DNA of 64,000 nucleotides, from contig CM039463.1 of assembly GCA_022414725.1 (NCBI GenBank), forward strand, positions 33,592,584-33,656,583. Direction: 5' to 3'. Positions 1 through 11,784 of this stretch are shown piece after piece. A model generated the notes under the pieces. The model made no database searches, was not told where the DNA came from, and worked only from the letters and a program-made list of their open reading frames with translations. The first letter of the stretch is position 1. Each line of letters starts with the position of its first letter. The position numbers and the translations under genes were made by a program. Source of the stretch: Microglena sp. YARC. Its lineage: Eukaryota > Chlorophyta > Chlorophyceae > Chlamydomonadales > Chlamydomonadaceae.

Positions 1-127
1 TCACTGCCTGCCGGAGCTGCAGCAGCATGAAAGGAAGGAGGTGGAGTTAGAAGAATATTAGTTGCTTGACCAAGCACAAGCCACTTGAATAATCAACGAA
101 TCAGCGAGCAAGAAAGCAAGCAAGCAT

Positions 128-690
128 TAACGTGGTAGCAATTACGATGATGAGACAGATAGATGGTGCAGCATATAAGACACATGGTGCAACATACAAG
201 ACAGATTGTGCAGCATACAAGATATATGGTGCAATGTACAAGACAAATGGTGCAGCGTACAAGACACATGGTGCAGCGTACAAGACAGATGGTGCAGCAT
301 ACATGACACATGGTGCAGCATACAAGACAGATGGTGCAGCATACAAGACATACGGTGCAACGTACAAGACAAATGGTGCAGCGTACAAGACACATGGTGT
401 AGCATACAAGATAGATGGTGCAGCATATACGACACATGGCGCAGCATACAAGACACATGGTGCAGCAAGGCAAATCATGCTGCATACAAGCCAAATGGTG
501 CAGCATACAAGACACGTTGGTGCAGCATACAAGACACGATGGTGCAGCATACGAGACATATGGTGCAACGTACAAGACAAATGGTTCAGCATACACGACA
601 AATGGTGCAGCGTACAAGACAGATGGTTCAACCTACAAGACAAATGGTGCAGCGTACATGACATATGGTACAGCATACGAGACAGATGAT
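128..690. repeat. 21-bp minisatellite, about 26 copies
   Basis: The unit is close to GGTGCAGCATACAAGACACAT, with point variants and a few indels near 470-560. Because 21 is divisible by 3, several frames stay open on both strands and give long spurious ORFs made of 7-residue repeats. I see no splice or start context that suggests a real gene. Confidence 0.93.
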
Positions 691-2270
691 TCAGATCTAC
701 TCACATGTGTTGGTTCTATAACAACATATTGCCACTGTGTAGCCTGTTCAGGGGAGACTTCTTCAAAATGCATACACCTCTTGTCGTCGCTTGCGTCAGG
801 AGCAGGAACCTAGTTAACAGGCAGGTGTCAATAATCAGACAGCAGGCAGGCATTTGTCAATCATGGAGGTACATAGGCATGCATGCAGGTGTGAAGCAGG
901 CAGGCAGCAGAGAGAATTCAAGCAGGCAAGCAGGTAACTAAGCGGGCAAGCATGCAGGCAAGCAGGCATTTAATTGACAAACAAGTAAGGAGGCACCTCG
1001 TACCTCTGATGCAACAGCTGGGAGTAATCAGGAGGTAAGGACCAGCAGCGATTCAAACCTTCGACTTTCAAACCTGCGCAACTACCTGCGGCATTCGAAT
1101 CCTCCCTCTCCATCCGCAACACTCAATCGGCTTGCCTTAAAGCATGACATTCGCCCAAGTAAAGCTGTGTACTAATCGACGAATTGAATATGGTCCAGCA
1201 GGTAGCATGGTTGAAGACAGCGGCTCAGTGCAGGAGTAAATCAGTAGTGGTTTGGTTCAGTGATGCGAAGCATTGTTTAGAAGGCGCACGCAATCGTCTG
1301 CCATTTCGCAGATCTAGATGGTGTCTTGTTGGAAATTTGAACGACGAAGAGGGTTTGGGGTTGGGGGTTGGGGGGGGCGGGGTGTGTGCGTGTTTGGGGG
1401 GGGGGGGGGGGGGGGCGGAGGGTTTTGGGTGGATTTCCATAGGGCGTGGATGGGTGAAGTACTGGATGGGTCGCTAAATCGGTTTACTTTCGGTTACGCC
1501 TGGTGGATGGGTCATGGATGATTCGTGCATCCGTACGCAGTCGATCGATCATCCAGTTCCCGCCAGTGGAAATGCGACATGGATGGTTCCGCAATGGCCG
1601 GTGCCATAAACTTGCGCTGGAGCTATTGCTGCACGGCAACTTGTTGTCAGGGAATGATCGCCTGGCCATCCACTGTGGCTTAGGTGCCGAAGAATGTAAG
1701 GGAAAAAAATGTCTCGGGTTTCCTGTTCCTCGAACCAGATCTGACGCAATTCGAAATCTCGGGAATTGAAACTAGCAGAGGGAGGTCACAGATTTCGAGA
1801 GGTCAAACCAGAAGATGGAATTGAAATTAGCTGTGGGAGGCCGCAGATTTCGGGAGGTCAGACTGAGGAAGGTCGCAGATTTTCGGAGGTCAAACTAGCA
1901 GAGAGAAACTGGTATAGGCCACAGGGGTAGAGGCAGGTCGCTAGCAAGACCGGCGCCGGCCTGCGCCGGGATGCGCCGGAAAGTTTGCGACTCATCCAGA
2001 CTCATCCAATCCACCCCTCGGTCGAAGGCATGGATGGATGATTTTGCCATCTGGATGGGTCTCGTGGATGGGGTGTTTCGTCGGTACAATCCGTACAAAT
2101 ACGAATCATCCAGGGGCTCTGTGGAAATGTAAGGCCTGGATGGATCGTCGGTTGTTCGTACTTTTCGACCCATCCAGACCCATCCACGGCCTATGGAAAT
2201 CCACCCTTTGCCGCGACAAATTGAATAACCGATCTAAGTTGACAGCTAGGACGCAGGAGGGTTGGGGGCG
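691..2270. other. non-coding stretch with short degenerate repeats
   Basis: No convincing gene. The stretch holds degenerate CAGGCAGG-type repeats (about 830-970), a poly(G) run at about 1397-1418, and several direct and inverted copies of a GGATGGGTC/GACCCATCC motif between about 1460 and 2190. ORFs here are short and lack splice or family support. Confidence 0.6.
1766..1912. repeat. three-copy direct repeat of about 50 bp
   Basis: Three diverged units share the core GAGGTC(A/G)CAGATTTCG followed by AGGTCAAAC. Spacing is about 40-60 bp. No coding role is visible. Confidence 0.7.
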
Positions 2271-2429
2271 GGGGGGGGGGGGGGGGGGGGGGGGGGGTCC
2301 ACGGTAATCCTATCATCCTACTGTGTCGAACTCTTTCCAAACTCTTCTCTATTCTTTTTTCGCTTTCGCCCCCTCTGGACCCCCAGTGTCCTGGGTTTGA
2401 ACAATACCGGGCACCTTCGCACTCTTGTC

Positions 2430-3150
2430 CATAGCTCATAATAATTATTATTTAACCACATGCACAGTCTGAGATCAAACCATTGAGGCCTTGGGAAGTC
2501 ATAACCCAAGATTATGTCCTGGTGCCTGCCCAGCAGATGTGTAACCCACGCTAAATAATCCTGTCATTCGACGGTGTCGAATTCTGTCCAAACTCTTTCT
2601 CTTCTCTTTTCCTCTTGGCCATAGCTTATAATAATTATTATTTAACCACATGCACAGTCTGAGATCAAACTATTGAGGCCTTGGGAAGTCATAACTCAAG
2701 ATTGTGTCCTGGTGCCTGCCCAGCAGAGGTATAACCCACGCTAAATAATCTTGTCATTCGACGGTGTTGAATTCTGTCCAAACGCTTTCTCTTCTCTTTT
2801 CCTCTTGGCCATAGCTCATAATAATTATTATTTAACCACATGCACAGTCTGAGATCAAACCATTGAGGCCTTGGGAAGTCATAACCCAAGATTATGTCCT
2901 GGTGCCTGCCCAGCAGGGTTGTAACCCACGCTAAATAATCCTGTCATTCGACGGTGTTGAATTCTGTCCAAACTCTTTCTCTTCTATTTTCCTCTTGGCC
3001 ATAGCCCAGAATAATTATTATTTAACCACATGCACAGTCTGGGATAAAACTATTGAGGCCTTAGGAAGTCACAACCCAGTATTATGTCCTGGTGCCTGCC
3101 CAGCAGGGGTGTAACCCACGCCAATCCTGTCGGCCGACCGTGTTGAACTC
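2430..3150. repeat. 190-bp tandem repeat, four copies
   Basis: The marker ACATGCACAGTCTG recurs every 190 bp (near 2461, 2651, 2841 and 3031). Each unit also contains AATAATTATTATTTAACC, a TTGGGAAGTCATAAC block and a CCTGCCCAGCAG block. Copies are roughly 90-95% alike by eye. A truncated copy seems to precede the array from about 2300. The unit is close to nucleosomal length and looks like a small satellite block. Confidence 0.93.
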
Positions 3151-3957
3151 TTTCCATGATTTTGATTGTGCAGTAGGCGGAGAGAGATGGGAAGGAAGAT
3201 GGGCTTGGGGGTTCGGTTAGTTACAAGAAAGAGAGGCATAGGTATCTAAAAAAGATAACAAGAGGGCAGTTATCTAATAAGGCTGGTTACCGGAGTTTAG
3301 GGGATGTGATTCTTCGCTTGACTGGAGTTAGCTGTAGTGTATGTAGAGCTGTAGTGTGGAGGGGCAGTCAGCAAGTCACGTGTGCGTGTGCGTGTGCGGG
3401 GGCGGGGGCAGGGGCGGGGGCGGGGGGCCCACCGGGCGGGGGTAGGAGCAAGCCACCCATCTGCGCTGGCCAAAAAACCCGTTCAGTAGGACGGGACGTA
3501 CCGTTCACGTTTGGGCTGGGCCCAAACGTGAAACACCTTGTAAAATTCCTTAAAATCAACCAGACTCCTGATTTGTCTCATTTTTCTTGTATCAAATTCT
3601 TAAAAATAAAGCCAATCTACAAATGTGCATAGCATGAAACGTTCAGCACTGCTTAAAATCCAACAACCCCTTCAAAAACTCTCATTTTCGTCACTTTTTA
3701 GCCAACAAAGCTGCAACATCCATCGATTCCATGAAATTCAATTACATCAAATTTAATTTAATTTAATCCTATTCGAATTGACAAAAAATAAAGCAATAGC
3801 ATGCATCCAAATCACGTGAATTAAATTAAAATGAAATGAATAAAATTGAATTAAAATAAAACAACATTCAATACCGGTACAATTAAAATAAACTGAATTA
3901 AAATAAACTGAATTGAGGGTTCAATTAATTTCATTCGGGACGCGCCACCAGGCGCCC
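3151..3957. other. non-coding stretch
   Basis: No gene seen. A G-rich block with GGGGGC repeats lies at about 3390-3440 and is followed by a short inverted repeat (TTCACGTTTGGGC / GCCCAAACGTGAA, about 3507-3532). From about 3660 the DNA is AT-rich with AATTAAAATAAA-like repeats. Confidence 0.55.
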
Positions 3958-4545
3958 TTAATCAGTCAGTGAGTGAGTGTCTCAATCAGTCAGTGATTCA
4001 GTGAGCCTATGAGTCTGTGAGTCTGTGAGTTAGTGAGTCAGTGAGTCAGTGAGTCATGACTAACTGATTAGTGAGTCAGTGAGTCAGTTAGTCGATGAGT
4101 CATTTAGTGAGTCAGTGAGTCAGTGAGTCAGTGAGTCAGTGAGTCGGTGAGTAAATCAGTCAGTGAGTTAGAGAGTCAATGAGTTAGAGAGTCAGTGAGT
4201 CAATCAGTCAGTGAGTTAGTGAGTTAGAGAGTCAGTCAGTCAATCAGTCAGTGAGTCAGTGATTCAGTGAGCCAGTGAGTCAGTGAGTCATTGAGTCAGA
4301 GAGTCAGCGAGCCAGTGAGCCAGTGAGTTAGTGAGTCAGTGGGTCAGTGAGTCAGTGAGTTAGAGAGTCAGTGAGTCAATGAGTCAGTGAGTCAATCAGT
4401 CAGTGAGCCAGTGAGCCAGAGAGTCAGTGAGACAGTGAGTCAATCATTCAGGGAGCTAGTGAGCTAGTGAGCCAGTGTGTCAGTGATTCATTGAGTTAGT
4501 AAGTCGGTGAGTCAATCAGTTAGGGAGTCAGTGAGTCAGTGAGTC
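3958..4545. repeat. GTCAGTGA octanucleotide array
   Basis: About 590 bp of degenerate GTCAGTGA/GTGAGTCA repeats with many single-base variants, indicating an old microsatellite-derived array. Confidence 0.95.
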
Positions 4546-4925
4546 TTGACTTGGAATTAATGGGTTTTGGGTACAGGGTACTATGTTTTACGAAGCTAAG
4601 TTCCGAATTCTCCGTGATTTGGGGAGAATTCGTACCAATTTGGGATGAATCCAGTTCGTAATTTGCTACATAGGCTTCGTAAAATGCTTTGGGGATGAAT
4701 CCAGTTCGTAAATTGATCATAGGCTTCGTAACAGGCTATGGGGATTCTCGATCTACGAACCCCCCCTCGTAATTTGCTATTTGGGCTTCGTAAAATGCTT
4801 TAGATGATAGACAAAACTTTACTAAGGGTCCTCATGACATATTACGAGGGGGGTTCGTAGATTTTCACTTTACGAAACCTGTCCGAGAATTAGCAAGTTT
4901 CGTAAAATGCTGTTTTTATTCATTA
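4546..4925. repeat. short dispersed direct and inverted repeats built on TTCGTAAAATGC
   Basis: Repeated blocks include GGCTTCGTAAAATGCTTT, GATGAATCCAGTTCGTAA and GGGGGGTTCGTAG with its complement ACGAACCCCCC. The pieces occur in both orientations within 370 bp, suggesting stem-forming or nested repeat structure. It lies just upstream of the gene start at 5275. Confidence 0.7.
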
Positions 4926-5274
4926 GTGCACGTAAGTTCGATTGCGTCTGAATCGACGAGTCGAGTACTCTTTCAGCTTGTTGAGTTGTGACCTGCCGAA
5001 TTCCTGAAAACGTGCTGACATCAAGTGTCTAAACTTTTCCTTTACCCCTTGTGCAGTCCTTGTCTTCGACTCCTCGTCGCCCAGTCGCCAAGTCGGAGTC
5101 CTCGCTCCTCACTTCTCCTCCGCCACCTCTTTTTCACTCTCCTCCTCCTGCTCCTCCTCTCTCTCTTCCTTTCCGCCTCCTCCTTCCTGCTCTACTCGCC
5201 TGTTGCCTCTGCTGCTCGCCTCTGCTGCTCTTCTAGTCACCCCTACCGCTCTCCTAGTCGCCCCTACTGCTGCG

Positions 5275-5665
5275 ATGGGCAAGCAGGATAACCCGACGAA
5301 GAAGGCCAAGACCGCTGGGGTCCCGACAGCGAAGACCAAGAACTACTGGGTCACGAGTAAGTTCGATTGCTTGGGTACATAATTTGATCGAGCTGTATCT
5401 GTGTGTGTTTGCTTATCGAGTTGCGACCTATGTCGTCATGGACTCTGCTGGATGCCATCATATCTTCTTGGCTAAATCAACTCCTTCCACTTTGTGCAGC
5501 CGGATTCGTTGCCGTTTCTGCGTCCCCGACGAAGCGGAAGGGAACCATTGCGGCTGCACTGGATGCTTCAGCCGGTCCTTCGGCCGTGCGGTGTTCTGTC
5601 CCTGCTCCACGAGACACTCCTACTCCATCCGTGCATGCTTCAGCCGGTCCTTCAATTTGTAACAG
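5275..5665 (+). CDS. two-exon gene start or small gene, unknown product
   Basis: The ATG at 5275 opens MGKQDNPTKKAKTAG, a Lys-rich start. Exon 1 is 5275-5356 with donor GTAAGT; exon 2 is 5500-5665, preceded by TTTGTGCAG and followed by GTTTCC. The phases match (phase 1 to phase 2). The 82 codons are Lys-, Ala-, Ser- and Pro-rich, with ASAGPS repeated twice in exon 2. A CT-rich leader (about 5051-5270) and a likely 5' leader intron (about 4933-5050) precede the ATG. I do not recognise the protein. No following exon is proven, and a poly(C) run starts right after the donor. It could be the start of a transposon ORF, since a retroelement fragment follows at 5921. Confidence 0.45.
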
Positions 5666-5744
5666 GTTTCCCCCTCCCCCCCCCCCCCCCCTCCCCCACT
5701 CACCCACAAGAGTCTCTCTGGCACCCCACCAGTTCACCAGCAGC

Positions 5745-6750
5745 ACAAGAAAAGCGCTGGAAAAAAAACGTTTGCGCGCTTAAAGCGCAGTTTTTTTTGC
5801 GCTTTTTTTTTTAGGCTTTTGGAAAGCGCTGCGTTTTTTTTACTGTGCGCTTATAGCGCAGATTTTATTTTCTCCAGTGCGCTATAGGGCTGGTCAAATT
5901 GGCCAATTTAAGTACCCTGAATGAGGCCTGACCTTGCCATCCTACCTGACAAAGACTCTCCTACCTGCCTACAAGATAAAGAAATTTGGCTCCTTGAGCT
6001 TGGTTACTGCTCTGATACCAACCATGCAACCAAGTTTATTACTAAACATGCCCAGCATGTTAGCCTAGTGAATGGCCTTCTATCGGCTGGATATAATGTT
6101 CACTACGTAATTATCACCATTGGAACAACGGGTACTATCCCAACCTCTTTTTTTACTTCTATGACTACACTTGGACTTGACAGATCGTGTGCCCTTAAGC
6201 TGGCGGACACAGTCCGCTCCCACACTATTTCTAGCTTTCAAAGTATTTTACAGTGCAGACGTTTTATGGAAGCACACCCCGAGGCGATACGCGGGGACTA
6301 GCACACAGACCGTGCCCCCCCTCATTTTTAAGTCTAGCCAGTTACTTTGTGTTGGTGCTCCCAAACCGGGGTGAAAACCCCCCGTAGTACGGTGCACTGG
6401 CATAATGTGGCCAACGGTGCTTGCATCGGCGGTGATCCTTCTAAATGTTGTGGTCCTACGGTGACTTTAGCTAGCTCCGGCTTTCGCTATGGTGTCCTTA
6501 ACTTCACGTCCTGTGAGTAACTGTATTACACGGATGCAATAATTTCATTTCATTTCCAGGGTGCTTCAAAAGGCCAAATTGGCCAGCGCTTTAGCGCTCT
6601 TAAAAACAAAAAAAGCTGCGCTTTGTAGTGCAAAAAGCACAAAAATTGCTTGCAGCGCCCACAAGGGGTTGCAAAAATCTGCGCTTAAAGCGCAGAGGGG
6701 GGCAAAAAGTCAGCACTCAAAAGCGCAAAAGCGCGCGCTTTGAATTACCC
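5745..6750. mobile_element. retroelement fragment between GCGC-rich inverted arms
   Basis: The left arm (about 5745-5920) and right arm (about 6555-6745) are diverged inverted copies. GCGCTTAAAGCGCAG occurs in both, and GGTCAAATTGGCCAATTTAAGTACCC at the inner left edge resembles the complement of the inner right edge. Between them lie a retroelement-like ORF end and its 3' flank, which ends in an ATTTC tract near 6540. A longer ATTTC tract follows the right arm (6755-6798). The structure may be a foldback element that captured a LINE 3' end, or two nested insertions. Confidence 0.5.
5921..6301 (+). pseudogene. C-terminal fragment of a retroelement (reverse-transcriptase type) ORF
   Basis: The open frame reads RPDLAILP..., then LELGYCSDTNH, a KH.QH motif, GY.V.Y..I..GTTGTI and a final RRFMEAHPEA. 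From memory this order (a GYCSDT-like motif, KH-QH, then GTTGTI and an RR..ME end) resembles the extreme C-terminus of retroelement ORFs found in many copies in green-algal genomes. The reverse transcriptase catalytic region is absent, so this is a 5'-truncated copy, as is typical of LINE insertion. Confidence in the exact family is limited. Confidence 0.5.
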
Positions 6751-7499
6751 TGTTCATTTCATTTCATTATTTCATTTCATTTCATTTCAATTTCATTTAG
6801 CAATTCAGAGTATGATTTGGAATAGACAGAGAATCAGGGGGGGGGGGGGGGGGGCTGGGGAGAATTGTTATATTTTCGTGAAAACATCGATGTTCTAACC
6901 TCTAAGTATGACCTACGACTTGTTCTGAACAATTGAATTCAAACTCATCCGCTGAATTGCAAGGCTGCTTGCCGTCTTCGGCAGCCACAGCGACGTTTGA
7001 AACAATATGATCAAAATATGCTTGATCCAATCCGATCCAATCTCTGCTTACTCATCAACCCCTACAACGCCAGGTCGAAGCGGTGAGGTCGAAGCACCAG
7101 GTCGACGGTGCCAGGTCGAAGTGTTTCGTGCTCCCTCGGAACCACGCCACCTGGTTCTTAACTTTTCACTCAGCTTCTACATGTTTCGACTGTCCACGGC
7201 TTGCGTAATGGCTCTAGGTTTCGCCATAAATGCTTATACCACATAGTTGCTCGCAATATGACGAGCTCATCGAACACATGCCAAGTCTATGGCAAACCGA
7301 CGTGAACTGCCAATTACTCGCAACAAGTTTGATCGCGTTATCAATTCATCGCGGACTATCTCGCAACAAGCGAACACTCGCAACACGAGCTCGGCCTTGT
7401 TCATCTGCCCTGCGACAAAGTAGGTTGTGCACGCGTGCCTGCTGTGCATGGAGGTGTGAATAGCGCTTTGAATAGCCTTCGGCCTCGATAGCAGAATTT
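6751..7499. other. non-coding stretch
   Basis: ATTTC repeats (6755-6798), a poly(G) run (about 6838-6854) and otherwise unique DNA with only short ORFs. A short repeated CGAAG(C/T)..AGGTCGA motif lies at about 7072-7125. An undetected 5' exon of the large downstream gene could lie here; I could not identify one. Confidence 0.5.
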
Positions 7500-7504
7500 C
7501 AGCA

Positions 7505-7693
7505 TTTTAGAAGCGGCAGGAGAAGCAGCAGCAGGAGCACCACGGCAGCAGGAGTATTGCCTTAGCAGCAGCAGCTGCAGGAGAATCGTTGTAGCAGCAG
7601 CAGCAGCAGCAACAGCACTGTATCAAGATTATTACCGTAGCAGCAGCACCAGCAGCTGCAGCAGGAGCTGCAAGTGAGCCTTGCCTCCCCCCC

Positions 7694-7724
<31 letters not shown>
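7505..7724. repeat. CAG/AGC trinucleotide tracts followed by poly(C)
   Basis: Interrupted GCAGCAGCA runs (about 7510-7670) are followed by a run of more than 30 C (about 7687-7723). The poly(C) lies about 100 bp upstream of the acceptor at 7827. Confidence 0.9.
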
Positions 7725-7827
7725 TTTCTGCACAGGCAGCTACATTGGGGGATACTTGGTGACAGCCACGACCGACATGGTCACATGGTGCATTAATAAC
7801 AATGCACCACTCCCTTCTCTCATTTAG

Positions 7828-8340
7828 CTCCTCCCTTTGCCACCACCAGCAGCACCAACAGCAGGGCCAGAAAACTCCCACCCCCACACGCACACCCACG
7901 CCAGTGCATCAGCAGTAGCAGTGGCCGAAATGACAGCCAGCACCAACAGCCGACTCTCACACTCCCCACAACGTCCACCTTCGCCCGTCTTCCTCACCAT
8001 AGACAATGCAACCTTTGAGGCAGCTAGCCCCACCAGGTTGCCAACTACAAAACCCGAGATGACAGCCAACACCAACAGCCGGCTCTCCCGCTCCCCACAA
8101 CGTGCCCCCTCGCCCGTCTTCCTCACCATCAACAATGCTCCCATTGAGTCAGCTAGCCCCACCAGGTTACCAGCCACAAAATGTGACGTAAACCCTGATC
8201 ATGCGTACCACCAGCTAGTGCGCAACAACCCAGGGATTGTACTTGCAGTGGGGAGCAGTGGGAGCAGCTTCCACTCAGCTTCGCACTTAAACCCTACAGG
8301 TGGCTTCCGTACTTTGCGGGAGGTCTTGAAGACAGGACAG
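7828..8340 (+). CDS. exon of the large gene with a duplicated SPQR.PSP module
   Basis: This is the first recognised exon, entered after CTCATTTAG and left at CAG/GTAGGC in phase 0. About 42 residues occur twice in tandem: each copy has TNSRLS, then SPQR(P/A)PSPVFLTI, then SPTRLP(T/A)TK. The module carries several proline-directed Ser sites, which makes kinase regulation plausible but unproven. The C-terminal part (HAYHQLVRNNPGIVLAVG, later GGFRTLREVLKTGQ) is less repetitive and may be folded. Confidence 0.65.
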
Positions 8341-9445
8341 GTAGGCACACAGAGTTTGGAGTTTGAAGAAGGGAAGCAAACAACAGTTAAGAAATTAGTT
8401 TTTATTTTAGATGTGTTGAAAACATGAGGTGCACAGACAATTGGGGTTATTTATTATAATACCATACATATATATATATATATATATATATGTATATCCA
8501 TGGGTGCCTAAGTCAGACCCTGAGTGATACGGATGGATTGAGCCTATGCCCTCAAGTCCAAAAACAAAGATTTTTTGCTAATAAGTTGCCCAACCACATC
8601 AGTTCAAAACACAAATACTCGGATTTGGGTTTTCTCAAATGGTGGGGGCCAGGTCAAGTGAAACATGCTAATTTGTTACTATGGGGTTCCCTAAGTCGAT
8701 ACGGGTTTTACGTAGGAAGTGATACGGAGCCTATCGCGACCAAAACATGCCATTTAAAAATAACACTGGGTACAAATGTTGTGTAACGTCTTTCACTACC
8801 AGTAGTTATTACGGAAGGTCTTGGAAGGCAGTACACAGGCAGTACAGTTGAGTAAGGACCCCCAAAACACTGATTATTTACATTTCGTGGGTGTCCTAAG
8901 TCTAGGTCAGAGTTGCACAGCCTGAATTGAAACATTTTGGGCCTCGGTTTTGCTCTATCTCAAGATACAGCGAGCAGATTTTTTTTTTTTTTTTTTATTC
9001 AAAATTCAAATATTTTTGAAAAACAATTCAAAAAACAAACATTTTTTTAATTTGTCTTCAAACATCCACGTCTGAACTCAGTTTTTGATTTGGGGAAGAT
9101 TGTTGAAAACACACCCTAATCCTGAGCCATGGTGTGGTAGGCCACAGGGAGGTGAAATCTTGAGATGTACAGCTATTTCAGTAGATTCCGAGGCCAAGGC
9201 TGAAGCGCAGCCTCCGACCTTGTAATAGGGGTTCGATAAGCCTTTCGTCCCAAGGTCCCTTTCTTCGGAATAGCTTGCGCGGCCTCGTATCTGACGCGAT
9301 CTGCATTTGTATCACTAATTATCGCACATCTGATGTACTGCCACCGGCCTGCCGAACAAGGCTGTTCGCGACCAGATGAAAAACAAGGCTGTTCTTGACC
9401 AAATGAAAAAAACTGACTCCGTCGCAAACAATATGAGGCACCTAT

Positions 9446-9497
<52 letters not shown>

Positions 9498-10516
9498 ATA
9501 TATATTATATGTATATATGTAGACAAACATGGATTCCCGCGAGTCGGCATGAGCCGCATGCATGACCGTCCGCAGCATGACCGTCCATTCCATCTTGCTG
9601 AGCGTTCTCGCCCTTGCACCGCACACGAGCGTGCCCATCCGTTGTCTGAAACCTCTCCCCAATGCATGAGATCGTACAGCAAGTGCGGGGCAGAGTTTAC
9701 TCAATGGACGGTCAACACCAAAGATGTCATGACCAACTGGGTAAATGCGCGCAAAGTCAACGGCTTGCATACCCAACTGGGAAACAATGCGCGAAGCAGA
9801 AGCTGTAGGAATTGTGGCCTAGCCATTGCTACCATGGTTCCGAGCTCAATTTTATTGTGAGAGAGTGACAGATCCTCCTAATGAAGATTTGCTCCGCAGG
9901 TCAAAGCAAGACTTTTCGCGCCCAGCTGAGTATCCGTGCGCGAGGATCCGTTCAATCGCTGCAGAAAAGTGGCCGACCCTGCGCGCGAGTCTAATGTTTT
10001 CAGGGGGGCAGGAACATTAACACTCGCAAACGTTTCCGAGATTACTGCGGCTGGGAATTCCCAACCTGTTCTTTGTCACTTTCGCCTTTCGATACGAGCA
10101 CATGCAACAGCTTGAGTGGCGCGGAATAGATAGGGAGAAGCAGGGGAGTCGGTGTGTGTTTCTGTGTAGGGGGGAGGTTGCAGAGGGAGAAGGGACTGTG
10201 TGGGAGGGGGGGGGGGGGGGGGGGGGGGGGGGTAGGATGGAAGGGAGGAAGGGGGTATGGCGGGGGAACACTTGGAGGGGAGCATGTGAATGTGGGTGGG
10301 TGTGGAGAGAAAGTTGAGAGAGGGTGGAGATGGCTGGGTGATGTGGTGTGTAAGGGGAAGAAACAGAGTGTGTGTCAAGGGGATGGGGGGCAGGAAGATT
10401 CAGGGAAAAGTAGGGGATCGTGTAGGTCATGTGGGTGGAGGGTGGGTGGGGGGGGGGATATTTAGAGTAGGGAGAGGTAGCGGGCATGCGTTACATATTT
10501 TTGTAAGGGAGATGGG

Positions 10517-10549
<33 letters not shown>

Positions 10550-10677
10550 TACAAGGGCGTTACCCATTCTGTAACCCAGACCTGGGCCCAAGACCTGGGT
10601 GGGTGGGGGTGGCTCCGGCCACACGGGCAATGTACTAGTATATGTATATATATAATCATAGATCCTAATAATGATAG

Positions 10678-10712
<35 letters not shown>

Positions 10713-11749
10713 GATCTATAGTTAGTGTTATTTATTACACGACTGTTTATATAAATAATATACTGTAATATATATAAATATATGTAAATAATAAAGATAT
10801 ATTAAGGGTTATTTATAACAATACGTAGATATATTAACCAGAATTATAAAATCCCTTTATAATTGTGTGGATTTAACTCTCCCTCACATTCTGCCCCACA
10901 CCCACACCCACACCCACACCAACACCTACACCTACACCCACACCCACACCCACACCCACACCCACACCCACACCCATACGTTCCCTACCCCCAGGCCCCT
11001 GTAAGTCCTCGAGATCAGGCCGCGCCAACTGTGGTCGATCAGCCGGCCATCAAGTCCAAACCATCCCGCTCAAATCTGGACCCCGAGAATTATAAATCTC
11101 CCTTGAATGCTGAGTTGTCAACTGCCTCTCAAGCGGATTTTCAACTGGCAAATCAACCGACAATTCAGTTGACCCCTAGGACCTTGAAAGAAAAGTTAGG
11201 GGGGGGCCTGTCTCACAGGACAAGTGGTACATTCTCCACCCCCAGAGGCGGTAGCTTGTCTCCCTCAAGGAGCGGCACTTTCTCTCCCCCCAGAAGCGGT
11301 ACATTCTCTCCCCCCAGAAGTGGTACATTGTCGCCCAACCGCCTGATAGATAGCAGTGAGGGGAGGGTGGATGGGAGTCAGGCGCAGGTACAAGAAGCAA
11401 TACAATCAGTACAGAGGCTTCAGGGACAGACTGGAACTGGTGAGTAAAGCTGTTGAGGTTGTGATCATGGATGTAATAATACCAAATGGTATGCCTTATT
11501 ACGATGTGTGAGGTTGAGGGGGCCATCCCGTTTGCTTGCACTGGGGCCAGCCATCAAATCATGGATGTTTGCTGTTGGCTCTGCTGGGTTTGTAATTTTT
11601 ATGGGGGTGTTCTGTCCGGGATGGGGTTGTTGGGGCTGTTTAGGTTGTCCAGGTCAATTTGTTTTCTTCTTCCGGGGGTGAGGTTGGGGTTTGGGATTTG
11701 GGGTTTGAGATTGGAATTTGGGTGTCAAGTGGTTATACTGCTTATTCAT

Positions 11750-11784
<35 letters not shown>

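Larger units (their letters stand above)
8341..10994 (+). other. 2.65-kb intron of the large gene, repeat-filled
   Basis: Contains (TA)n tracts at about 8467-8492 and 9447-9515, an A/T-rich block near 8980-9060, a poly(G) run at about 10207-10232 and another at about 10517-10547, TA-rich DNA at 10630-10860 and a (CACCCA)n run just before the next exon. A diverged relative of the stretch 10030-10640 lies at 43080-43680. Short ORFs near 9170-9860 have no splice or family support. Confidence 0.55.

Noticed and set aside
93..676. Long overlapping ORFs on both strands at the window start
   Set aside because: They are the translation of a 21-bp minisatellite; no start context, introns or family similarity.
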